Shown here: in pieces, positions 47,250-55,410 of the stretch
How positions within the stretch are numbered: position 1 is the stretch's first letter
Layout of the letters: the number at the start of each line of letters is the position of its first letter
DNA from: Streptomyces shenzhenensis
GTDB taxonomy: Bacteria; Actinomycetota; Actinomycetes; Streptomycetales; Streptomycetaceae
Assembly: GCF_003688995.1 (NCBI RefSeq)
Contig: NZ_PENI01000023.1
Coordinates: forward strand, 1-64,000
Direction: 5' to 3'
Length of the DNA stretch: 64,000 nucleotides
Notes under the pieces: model-generated
Seen by the model: the letters and a program-made list of their open reading frames with translations, nothing else
Told to the model about the DNA's origin: nothing
Databases searched by the model: none
Position numbers and translations under genes: made by a program

Positions 47250-47866
47250 CCGCAGTGCCTCAGCATCCTGAACAGCTCCTTGCGCCCGGACACGCCCACC
47301 TTGTGGAAGACCCGGCTCGCGTAGTTCTTGACGGTCTGCTGGGTGAGGCAGAGCTCATGGGCGATCTCCTCGTTGGAGCGCCGGCGGAGTAAAAGTCCGA
47401 GAATCTCCTCCTCGCGTCCGCTCAGCTTCCACTGCCCGCCCGTGTCGACGCGTTGTGCCGCCGGTGCGCGCTCGGACTCGTCGACCCCCAGATGCCAGAA
47501 GCTGCGCCCGCTCAGCACGTCGTGCAGCCCCTTGACGATGGACTCGGGCGGGCAGGACTCGTGCACGAACCCGGCAGCCCCGCCCCTGATGCAATTCACC
47601 ACGCTGCGAGGGGTGTTGTCCCTGCTGTAGAGGACGACCCGGGTACCGCTCCAGTACGCCAGATTGCCGAGCACCCCCTGCCACTGCTCGTACTCCACCA
47701 GTGCGACGTCCGGTCGGCGTGCGGGGAGGCTGCCGACGGCGGTCGGGTGCGGGCAGCCTCCCAGCACGGTGACGCCCGGATCGCCCCGGAACAGATCGAG
47801 AATCGCCTTGCGTATCAAGGGTGACGAGTGCAGGACCAGGAGTCCGCATCTGCCCTTCTCTGCCAT
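47246..47866 (-). CDS. LuxR-family regulator with degenerate receiver domain (cluster)
   Basis: A 206-residue regulator. The C-terminal HTH is normal: WKLSGREEEILGLLLRRRSNEEIAHELCLTQQTVKNYASRVFHKVGVSGRKEL (split around these blocks). The N-terminal half has a CheY-like layout (strand LLVLHSSPLIRKAILDLF, strand DVALVEYEQW, GGAAGFVHESCP). The acidic pair (normally DD) reads HS and the phospho-acceptor Asp reads Glu (VEYEQ), so it cannot be phosphorylated as usual. It resembles orphan atypical response regulators such as JadR1-type antibiotic regulators that may bind small molecules instead. Start ATG 47866. A probable pathway-specific activator. Confidence 0.86.
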   Translation of the reverse strand: MAEKGRCGLLVLHSSPLIRKAILDLFRGDPGVTVLGGCPHPTAVGSLPARRPDVALVEYEQWQGVLGNLAYWSGTRVVLYSRDNTPRSVVNCIRGGAAGFVHESCPPESIVKGLHDVLSGRSFWHLGVDESERAPAAQRVDTGGQWKLSGREEEILGLLLRRRSNEEIAHELCLTQQTVKNYASRVFHKVGVSGRKELFRMLRHCG

Positions 47867-48620
47867 ACCAGAACCCCTCGTGCTCCGACAGCGACGGCTG
47901 ATGCCGTCTTCGTTCGATATATTGTGAATGTGCTGAACCACGTTCTCGAGGTGATGCCCTCCCTGTCCGGTGGAAGTCCGTGCCGGGGCGGTGGGAAGGG
48001 GGATTACCGCGCCCTTCGGCGCGTGACTGCATTACTGCCGGGGTGTCCGCCGAGTATTCAGGCGGAATGCATGCTTCTTCCAGCAGATATTACTGGTGCG
48101 TAGATAACCCTGGAGGGTGCTATTCCCGGTGCAAGGCACAGCTGTTCCATGGCCCGTTCCACTATCGCAGACCGGTGATGCCAGGTTTCGATGCCCACGT
48201 TAAGGTCCTGTGACATCCGTGGGAACAGTGGGCCCGGGGTGTGCGCGCGGCGACACGGAAACCGGTAGAGCCCGGGTCGCGGCAGCGTGGCGGGGAAGTC
48301 CGCACGGTCCCGCCGAGGTGATGTAAGCCTGGGGGGTCAGCTGGCTGTGGCACGTTCCTCCTCCCTGATTGTGCGTTTCAGCCCGATGGCCGCTCAGGGC
48401 ACGCGCGGGGTCAATGAATGCACGAGCTCCGCCTCTGAATCCAGGCCAACAGTAACCGGAGAGTTACCACTTGTCACGCAGCAAAGGAATCAGAAGCGGG
48501 GGCTGCGGTATCTCCGTCGTCGGTTTGAGCGAGTCGGATGCGGGTGAGGGCAGCTTGCATGGTGCCGGTGATCTGAGAGGGGGTTTGATGTAGGCGGACT
48601 GCCCTTTGTCTCCTGGTGGG
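47867..48620. other. Non-coding region upstream of the cluster, nothing recognised
   Basis: A+T-rich pockets (GATATATTGTGAATGTG near 47918-47934 and ATTACTGGTGCGTAGATAACC near 48089-48109) suggest promoters, the first presumably for the LuxR gene on the minus strand. No gene with family resemblance was found on either strand; short frames at 48060-48550 are unconvincing. Confidence 0.4.
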
Positions 48621-48624
48621 TTCC

Positions 48625-48790
48625 TCGTCAGGTGGGCGTCGTCTCGGCCGTTATACGCTTGGCGAGATTGTCGATCACGGCGACGTGGATCATGGCCTCG
48701 GAGCGAGCGGGGAGAGTCCCGTAGTCGCGGGCCGGGCGGCGGCTGCGCGGGAACCGGGAAAAGGATCTTGCTATCGTCCAAGCACAGTGC
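48625..48790 (-). pseudogene. IS5-family transposase C-terminal remnant
   Basis: The minus strand encodes ARDYGTLPARSEAMIHVAVIDN, then LAKRITAETTPT, with a stop right after. This is the conserved C-terminus of Streptomyces IS5-family transposases ('rDYE.lp..sEAmi..a.i.....r.........'). Upstream, the text WTIARSFSRFPRSRRPAR resembles the 'WvvErtfaWl.r.RRL.rD' block. The N-terminus and the catalytic core are missing. Confidence 0.6.
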
Positions 48791-50340
48791 GCTTATGGAT
48801 AGTCAAAGCAGTGAGCGGACGCTGAAATTCGGTCGTGAGGGCCTGCAACGGTTGGTCGTTGTGGCCCGACGGCCGCGGGCCGGATGAACGACGAGGGGAA
48901 CAGGTCGTCATGCGTGACGACAGTGACGTCGGCCCTGGGGAACGATTCCGGTGGCGCCGTGACGGCGAGTCAGCGGGACCGGTGATGACCTCGGTGAGGC
49001 CGTGGGAGCGGACCGGCAGCGAGAGCGACGACCGTCACCTGCGGCGACTTGCGGTGATGTGTGTCCGACAGCCCACCCGCCAGTAGTTGGTCGACCACCG
49101 GGAGTCGACCCAATGCAGTACGTCTTGGCGGACCGGGCGGTCGCGCTGGGCTGGTGCGCCCTGTCCGGTGCGGTGCTGGCCGAGCACCGGACGGGTTGTC
49201 CGCTCCCGGGACGGATGGCATGTGACGATCCCGAAAGTCCTGCCCGCCTGCATCATGGTGGCCTGGTTCGAGGCGGACGAAGCGAAACTGGTGGCCAAAC
49301 GCGTCCGCGCTGAAGCCGTGGGCACGGTCCGAGGCGGCCCCAGCCTCGCGGGCGGGCTCGTGCGCTGCGGATGCAGTAACCGGCCCTGCCCGAAGACGTG
49401 TGTGCTCGGGACGTGGCCAACTGCGGCGCAGAGGAGCGCTGACAGCTGCTCAACTCCGCCTGCGTGGGTGCCTTCGTCGAGCAGCAGGTCGTCGCCGCAC
49501 TGATGCCGGCCGTCCCTGCGCGCGGCCGACCAGGTTCTGGCCGAGCGGGCCGATCCGTAGTGCCGGTGCCCGGCGGGCCACACGAACAGCGCGGGACACT
49601 TGCCGCGCGGCCAGGGCCGTACCTCCGGCCGGGCGTGCTCCTTCGTGCCGTGAAGGCCCCGGCGCACGAGTCGGCGGGCGCGGCGGATCCGATGGACCGT
49701 GCCCCGGGCCTCGACCTGATTGGCGCGTCGATCCGGAGCCGGCCGGCGGCCAGGGCGTACTCGGCAAACTTGCGTCCGCGGGGTCGGTGCTCTCGACGGC
49801 CATGGTGCGTGGCGTCGGCGTTGCTGGGGTCGGTGTCCCAGGGGATGAGGCCCCATTGGCGCGGTTCGAACCATGTGAGGGTGAAGAGCGCAGGGTGAAG
49901 CATCAGGTCGGGATGGGTCTCCAGCGCCCGTTGAGAGTTGCTGCGCACGTCCTTGGGGAACCGGGATCCGGTGTAGGCGAGGCTGCGTAGGGCCAGTCGT
50001 TCCGCGGCCTGGGCGGGCGTGAGCGGTGCTTCCGGGTCCAGTACCAGGCCGTCTTCGATGTCCGGCTTTGTGGCGCTGCAGTGGCGGCGGGTTCGGGGTC
50101 GGTCGGACGGGGTTTCGTTTCCGATTCCCCTGTTCCGAGACGGATCGGCGAGGTCGCCTGCGCAGCGGCGGCCGGCAGTACCGGGGTGACGGAGTCCACC
50201 TGGCTGCGCGCCCCTCCACATCCGCGAGCGCCCGGCCCCCGGCGGTGTCGACCTCCCCGGACGAGTTCAAACCCGTATTGGAACCGCTCTGCGCCCACGC
50301 CCAGCAGAACCACGGCCTTCCTCGCCTGGTGCCTTCGCGC
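48790..50340. other. Degenerate DNA; one unplaced coding relic
   Basis: The region has long open frames but no convincing gene. On the minus strand around 49850-50085, the text LVLDPEAPLTPAQAAERLALR, then DVRSNSQRALETHPDLMLHPALFTLTWFE, looks like authentic globular protein that is interrupted and shifts frame toward 49800. No family was recognised. No IS termini or RNA were identified. It separates the biosynthetic cluster from the MarR operon. Confidence 0.3.
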
Positions 50341-50347
50341 CGGGCCG

Positions 50348-50367
50348 GTGATTGACACATCAATCAC
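50348..50367. promoter_or_regulatory. MarR operator 1
   Basis: GTGATTGA-CACA-TCAATCAC, a perfect 8-base inverted repeat. Its centre is 27 bases from that of operator 2, and it lies 41-60 bases before the MarR start. Confidence 0.75.
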
Positions 50368-50374
50368 GGGTCAT

Positions 50375-50394
50375 ATGATTGACGTGTCAATCAT
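50375..50394. promoter_or_regulatory. MarR operator 2
   Basis: ATGATTGAC-GT-GTCAATCAT, a perfect 9-base inverted repeat, immediately before the ribosome-binding site of the MarR gene (GGGAGG at 50395-50400). It shares TGATTGA/TCAATCA with operator 1. Two such sites are strong evidence for autoregulation. Confidence 0.8.
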
Positions 50395-50407
50395 GGGAGG
50401 TGTCGGC

Positions 50408-50884
50408 ATGGCCCAGGCGCGACGTCGTGTGCTGCCCACGCGGGAGCAGCTGCGGGTGTGGCGGGACTACATCGAGACGGCTGAGGTGCTGCGCTCGCTG
50501 ATCGGAAGCCGCCTGCAGGCCGACTCGGGGCTGTCGTCGGCGGATTACGCGGTGCTCCTGGCGCTCAGCGAGGCCGACGGGCGGACCTTGCGTTCCTCAG
50601 AGCTGGCCGAGTTGATCGGCTGGGAACGCAGTCGCCTCTCACACCATCTCGGGCGCATGGAGAAGCGCGAGCTGATCCACCGGAGCGCGTGCGCGGGCGA
50701 CAGCCGCGGTGCGGAAGTCGCCCTCTCGGAGGCGGGTGCGACTGCGTTCCGCTCCAGCTCTGTTCCGCACCTACGCGCCATCCGCGAGATTTTCATCGAC
50801 GCGTTCAGCCCGGAGCAGCTCGCACAGATCGACACGTTGACCACCACGTTGCGTGAACACCTCGACAGAGACGCACGCGACTGA
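50408..50884 (+). CDS. MarR-family transcriptional regulator
   Basis: A 158-residue winged-helix regulator. LRVWRDYIETAEVLRSLIGSRLQADSGLSSADYAVLLALSEADGRTLRSSELAELIGWERSRLSHHLGRMEKRELIHRSACAGDSRGAEVALSEAGATAF, in pieces, fits MarR exactly: dimer helix, 'Ls.ady.vL..L.e....tlr.seLa..l.wersrlshhl.RMe.rglv.R......DgR...v.lT..G'. It is a homologue of the repressors that govern LLM monooxygenase/FMN-reductase sets in Corynebacterium and Microbacterium. Start ATG 50408 with GGGAGGTGTCGGC; the upstream frame through the operators is not coding. Genes downstream are in the same direction with short gaps. Confidence 0.9.
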   Translation: MAQARRRVLPTREQLRVWRDYIETAEVLRSLIGSRLQADSGLSSADYAVLLALSEADGRTLRSSELAELIGWERSRLSHHLGRMEKRELIHRSACAGDSRGAEVALSEAGATAFRSSSVPHLRAIREIFIDAFSPEQLAQIDTLTTTLREHLDRDARD

Positions 50885-50972
50885 CCCGATCCTCGTAGAG
50901 GAGACCGCGCGCCCCGGCATACATGCACCCGCACGGTCCCTTCGTGTTCTTTTCAGCGAAAGGACCCTTGCT

Positions 50973-52160
50973 TTGCATTTCGGCATCTTTGGTGTGGGCG
51001 ATATCGCACCTGACCCGGCTACAGGCATCCCGCGCTCGGAGGCGCAGCGTATCCAGGACACGATCCGGGTGGCGAAGGCCGCGGACGAGTTCGGCCTGGA
51101 CGTGTTTGCGTTCGGCGAGCATCACAACCCGCCGTTCGTCGCCTCCGCGCCGCCGGTGCTGCTCGCGTATGTGGCCGCCGAGACGAAGAACATTCTTCTG
51201 TCGACCTCGATCACGCTGATCACGACGAACGACCCGGTGAAGATCGCCGAGGACTACGCGTTCCTGCAGCACGTGGCGAAGGGTCGCATGGACCTCATGC
51301 TGGGCCGTGGCAACACGGTGCCGGTGTACCCGTGGTTCGGGCAGGACATCCGCCAGGGCGTCCCGCTGGCGCTGGAGCACTACAACCTGCTGCACAAGCT
51401 GTGGCGCGAGGACGTCGTGGACTGGGAGGGCCGGTTCCGCACACCGCTGCAGGGTTTCACCGCGACCCCCAGGCCGTTGGACGGCATCCCGCCGTTCGTG
51501 TGGCACGGCGCGATCCGCACTCCGGAGATCGCCGAGCAGGCCGCGTACTACGGCAACGGGTATTTCGCGAACCACATCCTGGCGCCGAACTTCCACTTCA
51601 AGCCGCTGGTGGACTTCTACCGGCAGCGGTTCGAGCACTACGGGCACGGCAGAGCCCAGGACGCCATCGTGGGTCTGGGTGGTCAGGCGTTCATCGCGAA
51701 GAAGTCGCAGGACGCGTATGACCGGTTCCGCCCGTATTTCGAGAGCTACCCGATGTTCCAGGGCACAAGTCTCGAGCAGATGGTCCGGAACACGCCGCTG
51801 TCGGTCGGTTCTCCGCAGGAGGTCATCGACAAGACTCTCACGTTCCAAGAGGGTTTCGGCGACTACCAGCGGCAGATGTGGGCGATCGACATCGGTTCGC
51901 TCCCCGTCGACGTAGCGCTGGAGCAGGTGGAGCTGCTGGCGACCGAGGTCGTCCCGGTGCTCCGCAAGGAGATGGACGCCCGTCGGGCGCCCGGCGTCCC
52001 GGATGCCCCGACGCACGCCTCGCTCGTGCAGGCCGCCTACGGTGACGGCGAGACGCGTCAGGCGCGGCCCCGCCCGAACTCCGGTGACAACACCTCTGGG
52101 CCGCTGCCGTATCTCGACAGCGACCCGGAGCGGCCCGCGAACATGCCGAGGGTCGTATGA
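50973..52160 (+). CDS. LLM-class flavin-dependent monooxygenase, CE1758 family
   Basis: A 395-residue bacterial-luciferase-like enzyme. It starts LHFGIFGVGDIAPDP at TTG 50973 (RBS AAAGGACCC), matching the N-terminus of the CE1758 group. FAFGEHHNPPFVASAPPVLLAYVAAET is the typical luciferase FGEHH(n) block, GRMDLMLGRGNTVPVYPWFGQDI and WHGAIRTPEIAEQAAYYGNGYF are diagnostic of the subfamily. It needs reduced FMN from a partner reductase, encoded next by the overlapping gene. Substrate is not known; members are often associated with oxidation or detoxification. ATGA overlap with the reductase at 52157. Confidence 0.9.
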   Translation: MHFGIFGVGDIAPDPATGIPRSEAQRIQDTIRVAKAADEFGLDVFAFGEHHNPPFVASAPPVLLAYVAAETKNILLSTSITLITTNDPVKIAEDYAFLQHVAKGRMDLMLGRGNTVPVYPWFGQDIRQGVPLALEHYNLLHKLWREDVVDWEGRFRTPLQGFTATPRPLDGIPPFVWHGAIRTPEIAEQAAYYGNGYFANHILAPNFHFKPLVDFYRQRFEHYGHGRAQDAIVGLGGQAFIAKKSQDAYDRFRPYFESYPMFQGTSLEQMVRNTPLSVGSPQEVIDKTLTFQEGFGDYQRQMWAIDIGSLPVDVALEQVELLATEVVPVLRKEMDARRAPGVPDAPTHASLVQAAYGDGETRQARPRPNSGDNTSGPLPYLDSDPERPANMPRVV

Positions 52161-52840
52161 GCCTGGGGGAGGCGCCGTTCCGGCTCGTCGCGATCAGTGC
52201 CGGCACGAGCGACCCGTCGACAACGCGGATGCTCGCAGACCGGGCTGCGCAGGCGGTGGTGGCGCGTCTGCGGGAGTCGGGACGGAACACATCGGCGCAG
52301 GTCATCGAACTTGCCCCGAGCGCGACCGAGATCGCGCAGAGCCTCGTCAGCGGATATCCGGCCGAGGCCGTGCAGAACGCGATCGAGCAGCTCACCGTCG
52401 CCGACGCGCTCATCGTGTCCACACCGGTCTACAAGGCCGGGATCAGCGGTCTGTTCAAGTCGTTCGCCGACCTGCTCGACAACGACCTGTTGATCGCCAA
52501 GCCGGTGCTGCTGGCGGCGACAGCAGGCAGTGCCCGGCACGCGATGGTGGTTGACGACCAGCTGCGACCCCTGTTCGCGTTCCTGCGCGCACTGCCCGCA
52601 CCGACCTCGCTGTTCGCCGCCCCCGAGGACTGGGGATCGCCTGATCTCGGCAAGCGCATCGACCGCGCAGCCGCCGAGCTCGCCGCTCTCATCGTCAGCG
52701 GTATCGGGCGCGACATCGCCGACGGCGGATGGGGCGGCTACCAGCACGCCTTCGGCGGCAACGCCACCCGCGCCGAACGCACGACCGCCGACGTCGACTT
52801 CGACACCGACCTGATGCGCCTGGCCCGCGGCGGCAACTGA
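52157..52840 (+). CDS. LLM-partnered FMN reductase, CE1759 family
   Basis: A 227-residue NAD(P)H:FMN reductase of the flavodoxin fold. FRLVAISAGTSDPSTTRMLADRAAQAV is the FMN-phosphate loop, STPVYKAGISGLFKSFADLL the 'sP.Y.g..sg.lK.flD' flavin stretch, and AAPEDWGSPDLGKRID the tail. The CE1759 family accompanies CE1758 monooxygenases in Corynebacterium and Microbacterium, and here the two genes overlap by 4 bases. It supplies FMNH2 to the monooxygenase. Confidence 0.9.
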   Translation: MSLGEAPFRLVAISAGTSDPSTTRMLADRAAQAVVARLRESGRNTSAQVIELAPSATEIAQSLVSGYPAEAVQNAIEQLTVADALIVSTPVYKAGISGLFKSFADLLDNDLLIAKPVLLAATAGSARHAMVVDDQLRPLFAFLRALPAPTSLFAAPEDWGSPDLGKRIDRAAAELAALIVSGIGRDIADGGWGGYQHAFGGNATRAERTTADVDFDTDLMRLARGGN

Positions 52841-52934
52841 CCGCGGCGGACTGCCCGCGCCCATGTGCTCCCTGCGCCGTACGATCCCGTGCGCAGGGCC
52901 TGTGAGAAAACAGAGAAAGAAAGAACGAATACAG

Positions 52935-53495
52935 ATGACCAACCTTCGTATCGCCGTGATCCTCGGAAGCACTCGTCCGGGTCGCAACGGCAAGGCCGTC
53001 GCCGACTGGGTGATCGAGCAGGCCGCCGGCCGCGACGCGAGCTATGAACTCGTCGACCTCGCCGACTACTCGCTGCCGCTGCTGGACGAGGCGATCCCGC
53101 CGTCGGCCGGGCAGTACCAGGGCGAGCACACCAAGGAGTGGGCGCAGACCATCGCGCAGTACGACGGGTTCGTGTTCGTGACCCCCGAGTACAACCACTC
53201 CACCTCGGGTGCGCTGAAGAACGCGCTCGACTACGTCTACACGGAGTGGAACGACAAGGCTGCCGCGTTCGTCGGTTACGGCGGACTGGGCGGTGCTCGC
53301 GCGGTCGAGCACCTGCGCGGTATCGCGTCGGAGCTGCAGTTGGCGCATGTGCGTCAGCAGTTGGGCTTCTCGCTGATCACCGACTTCGAGAACTTCAGCA
53401 CGTTCACCCCGGGCGACCACCATGCGCCGCTGGCTGCGACGCTGTTCGACCAGCTCGAGCGGTGGGCCGCAGCACTCAAGCCGCTGCGCGGCTGA
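52935..53495 (+). CDS. NADPH-dependent FMN reductase (flavodoxin-like)
   Basis: A 186-residue protein of the NADPH-dependent FMN reductase/azoreductase group. RIAVILGSTRPGRNGKAVADWV is the FMN-phosphate loop, VTPEYNHSTSGALKNALDYVYTEW the 'PEYN.s.pg.lKnaiDw' motif, and FVGYGGLGGARAVEHLR the 'yG..gg.ra..~LR' stretch. Start ATG 52935 (upstream AAAGAAAGAACG). It is a second, separate flavin reductase in the same cluster, perhaps quinone-directed. A 40-base hairpin terminator follows it, so it may end the first transcript. Confidence 0.92.
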   Translation: MTNLRIAVILGSTRPGRNGKAVADWVIEQAAGRDASYELVDLADYSLPLLDEAIPPSAGQYQGEHTKEWAQTIAQYDGFVFVTPEYNHSTSGALKNALDYVYTEWNDKAAAFVGYGGLGGARAVEHLRGIASELQLAHVRQQLGFSLITDFENFSTFTPGDHHAPLAATLFDQLERWAAALKPLRG

Positions 53496-53502
53496 CGCCG
53501 CC

Positions 53503-53542
53503 GGTCCGGGGAGGCAGGCGTGCCGGTCTGCCTCCCCGGACC
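53503..53542 (+). terminator. Strong hairpin after the FMN reductase
   Basis: GGTCCGGGGAGGCAG and CTGCCTCCCCGGACC form a perfect 15-base stem with a 10-base loop, 8 bases beyond the stop. No T-run is needed in high-G+C hosts. It separates the first three oxidoreductase genes from the DoxX/FAD pair, although the latter could be read through. Confidence 0.85.
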
Positions 53543-53577
53543 ACCCTGAGCAGACCCGATGAGAGGACGGAATCGAG

Positions 53578-53964
53578 ATGGTCATCGCCGTGTGGACCGT
53601 GGCCGGCGTGCTCGGCGCGTTCAATCGCCTCACCGGCGCCGTGGAGACATTCACCTCGGGGGAGCAGCTGCCGAAGCGGATGCCATGGCCCCAGTCCACC
53701 GGTAAGGGACGGGCGTACATGGCGCCGTGGCCGGAGATCGCCGGCGCGGCCGGTGTGATCGTCCCGTTGCCCCTCGCGTACACCGTGGCCGGACGGCAAT
53801 GGGCGCGGTGGGTGTCTTTTACGGCGGTCGTCGGGCCGGCCCGCATCCAGGTGCTCGCGCCCGGCGTGCACGTGGCCCGCAGGGAGTTCCGTGCCCTCTC
53901 GGTCAACCTGCTCCTGATCAGCGTGGGCGTGGCCGCGGCGGTCCTCGCCTCCTTGCCGCGATGA
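53578..53964 (+). CDS. DoxX-family membrane protein
   Basis: A 128-residue integral membrane protein: VWTVAGVLGAFNRLTGAVETFTSGEQL, MPWPQST..MAPWPEIAGAAGVIVPLPLAY, WVSFTAVVGPARIQVLAP and LLLISVGVAAAVLASL. The arrangement of a short loop with 'lp..mpw..' and the second helix with 'eiaGaaGvilP' is that of DoxX/YphA-like proteins. DoxX partners often work with sulfur or thiol oxidation and with FMN reductases. Unusual text VGPARIQVLAPGVHVARREF in the middle lacks the hydrophobicity of the third helix, so the protein could be locally frameshifted. It overlaps the FAD oxidoreductase by 4 bases. Confidence 0.7.
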   Translation: MVIAVWTVAGVLGAFNRLTGAVETFTSGEQLPKRMPWPQSTGKGRAYMAPWPEIAGAAGVIVPLPLAYTVAGRQWARWVSFTAVVGPARIQVLAPGVHVARREFRALSVNLLLISVGVAAAVLASLPR

Positions 53965-55091
53965 GCGCCGCCGAGAGTGGTGTGGGGGTGCGGTCTGCGA
54001 CGGTGGTCGTGATCGGCGCCGGGCAGGCGGGCCTCTCCGCCGCGTACCACCTGCAGCGGCACGGCTTTGTCAGCGCGCTGGACGACCCTGCTGCGGAGCG
54101 CACGTTCGTGGTGCTCGACGCCGAGGCTGCTCCGGGCGGCGCCTGGCGGCACCGGTGGGCTTCGTTGACGATGGCGACCGTCAACAACATCTTCGACCTG
54201 CCCGGCTATCCGAAACCGCCCATCGACCCGGAGAGCCCCAGCCGTGAGGCGATCCCGGCCTACTTCGCCGAGTTCGAGCGCGCCATGGGCCTGCCGATCC
54301 TCCGTCCCGTCCCGGTGACCGCAGTGCGCCGTGCCGACCAGGACCCGGACGGCGACCTCCTCGTCGAATCGAGCGCCGGCACCTGGCGGACCTGGGCGGT
54401 GATCAATGCGACCGGCACCTGGACCAACCCCGTTCTGCCGCACTATCCCGGCCAGGAGAGGTTCCGCGGGCGGCAGCTGCACACCCGTGACTTCGTCTCC
54501 CTGCGGGACTTCACGGGTGGGCGGGTGGCGATCGTCGGCGGCGGCATCTCCGCGATCCAGCAGCTGGAGGAGATCTCCCGCGTCGCGACGGTGTTCTGGT
54601 ACACGCGACGTGAGCCGGTGTTCCGCGAGGGCGAGTTCCACCCGGAAGACGGCGTCCAGATCGTCGCGAAGGTCGCCGCTGACGTCGAGGCCGGAAACCC
54701 GACCGGCAGCGTCGTCTCCTACACCGATCTGGCCTGGCTGCCCTACGCAGTCGCGGCGCGTGATCGCGGGGCGCTCGTGCGTCGTCCCATGTTCACCGCG
54801 ATCGAGCCCGACGGCGTCCGCGAAGCCGACGGTTCCTTCACCCCGGTCGACGTCATCCTGTGGGCCACCGGATTCAAACCAGCCCTCGCTCACCTCGATC
54901 CGCTGCATCTGCGTAACGAGCGCGGCGGCATCGCGATGCGCGGCACCCAGGTCGCTGCCGAACCCCGCGTGCATCTGATCGGCTTCGGCCCCTCCCAATC
55001 CACCGTCGGCGCCAACCGCGCCGGCCGTGACACGGTCCGCGCCCTGATCGAGCGACTACGGCGCACACCGACGCCGACCAGGGCTCCCTAG
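53961..55091 (+). CDS. Flavin-dependent oxidoreductase (Baeyer-Villiger/FMO-like fold)
   Basis: A 376-residue FAD/NAD(P)-binding protein. TVVVIGAGQAGLSAAYHL is the FAD Rossmann motif (GxGxxG), WRHRWASLTMATVNNIFDLPGYPKPP matches the 'W...y..l.l.t......lp..p.p' active-site region of FMO-like enzymes, NATGTWTNP the ATG motif, and RVAIVGGGISAIQQL the second (NADPH) GxGxxx site. DVILWATGFKPAL and GFGPSQSTVGANRAGRD are the usual end motifs. It lies at the tail of the MarR-led cluster and may oxidise a sulfur, nitrogen or carbonyl substrate. A hairpin terminator follows 4 bases after the stop. Confidence 0.9.
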   Translation: MSAAESGVGVRSATVVVIGAGQAGLSAAYHLQRHGFVSALDDPAAERTFVVLDAEAAPGGAWRHRWASLTMATVNNIFDLPGYPKPPIDPESPSREAIPAYFAEFERAMGLPILRPVPVTAVRRADQDPDGDLLVESSAGTWRTWAVINATGTWTNPVLPHYPGQERFRGRQLHTRDFVSLRDFTGGRVAIVGGGISAIQQLEEISRVATVFWYTRREPVFREGEFHPEDGVQIVAKVAADVEAGNPTGSVVSYTDLAWLPYAVAARDRGALVRRPMFTAIEPDGVREADGSFTPVDVILWATGFKPALAHLDPLHLRNERGGIAMRGTQVAAEPRVHLIGFGPSQSTVGANRAGRDTVRALIERLRRTPTPTRAP

Positions 55092-55094
55092 ACG

Positions 55095-55130
55095 GGCTGT
55101 GCGGGAGCACTGCCGCTCCCACACAGCCCA
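55095..55130 (+). terminator. Hairpin terminator after the flavin oxidoreductase
   Basis: GGGCTGTGCGGGAGC pairs with GCTCCCACACAGCCC (14 of 15 positions, loop ACTGCC), starting 4 bases after the stop. Confidence 0.8.
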
Positions 55131-55410
55131 CCTCGGGCCCACGCGGGCGACACCGACAAACCACACAACTACAGGCCGAAGGCCATGTCGACTCAGGAAG
55201 GACCCGCCCCGGTCGGAACTCCATCGCGCCGAACACGGGAAACCATCAGAGCTCCGACGAGGGAAGCGACGGGAAACCGAGGCGCCATGGCTGCTTCCTT
55301 CCGTGGTCGCGTCAGCCAATTGGCCAGGGACGGCCGGCGTCCCCGGCTCGATAAACAGCTGACGTGTGCCTGGTGAGTCTGTGCTGGATCAACGGCCGTG
55401 GGGACGCTGG

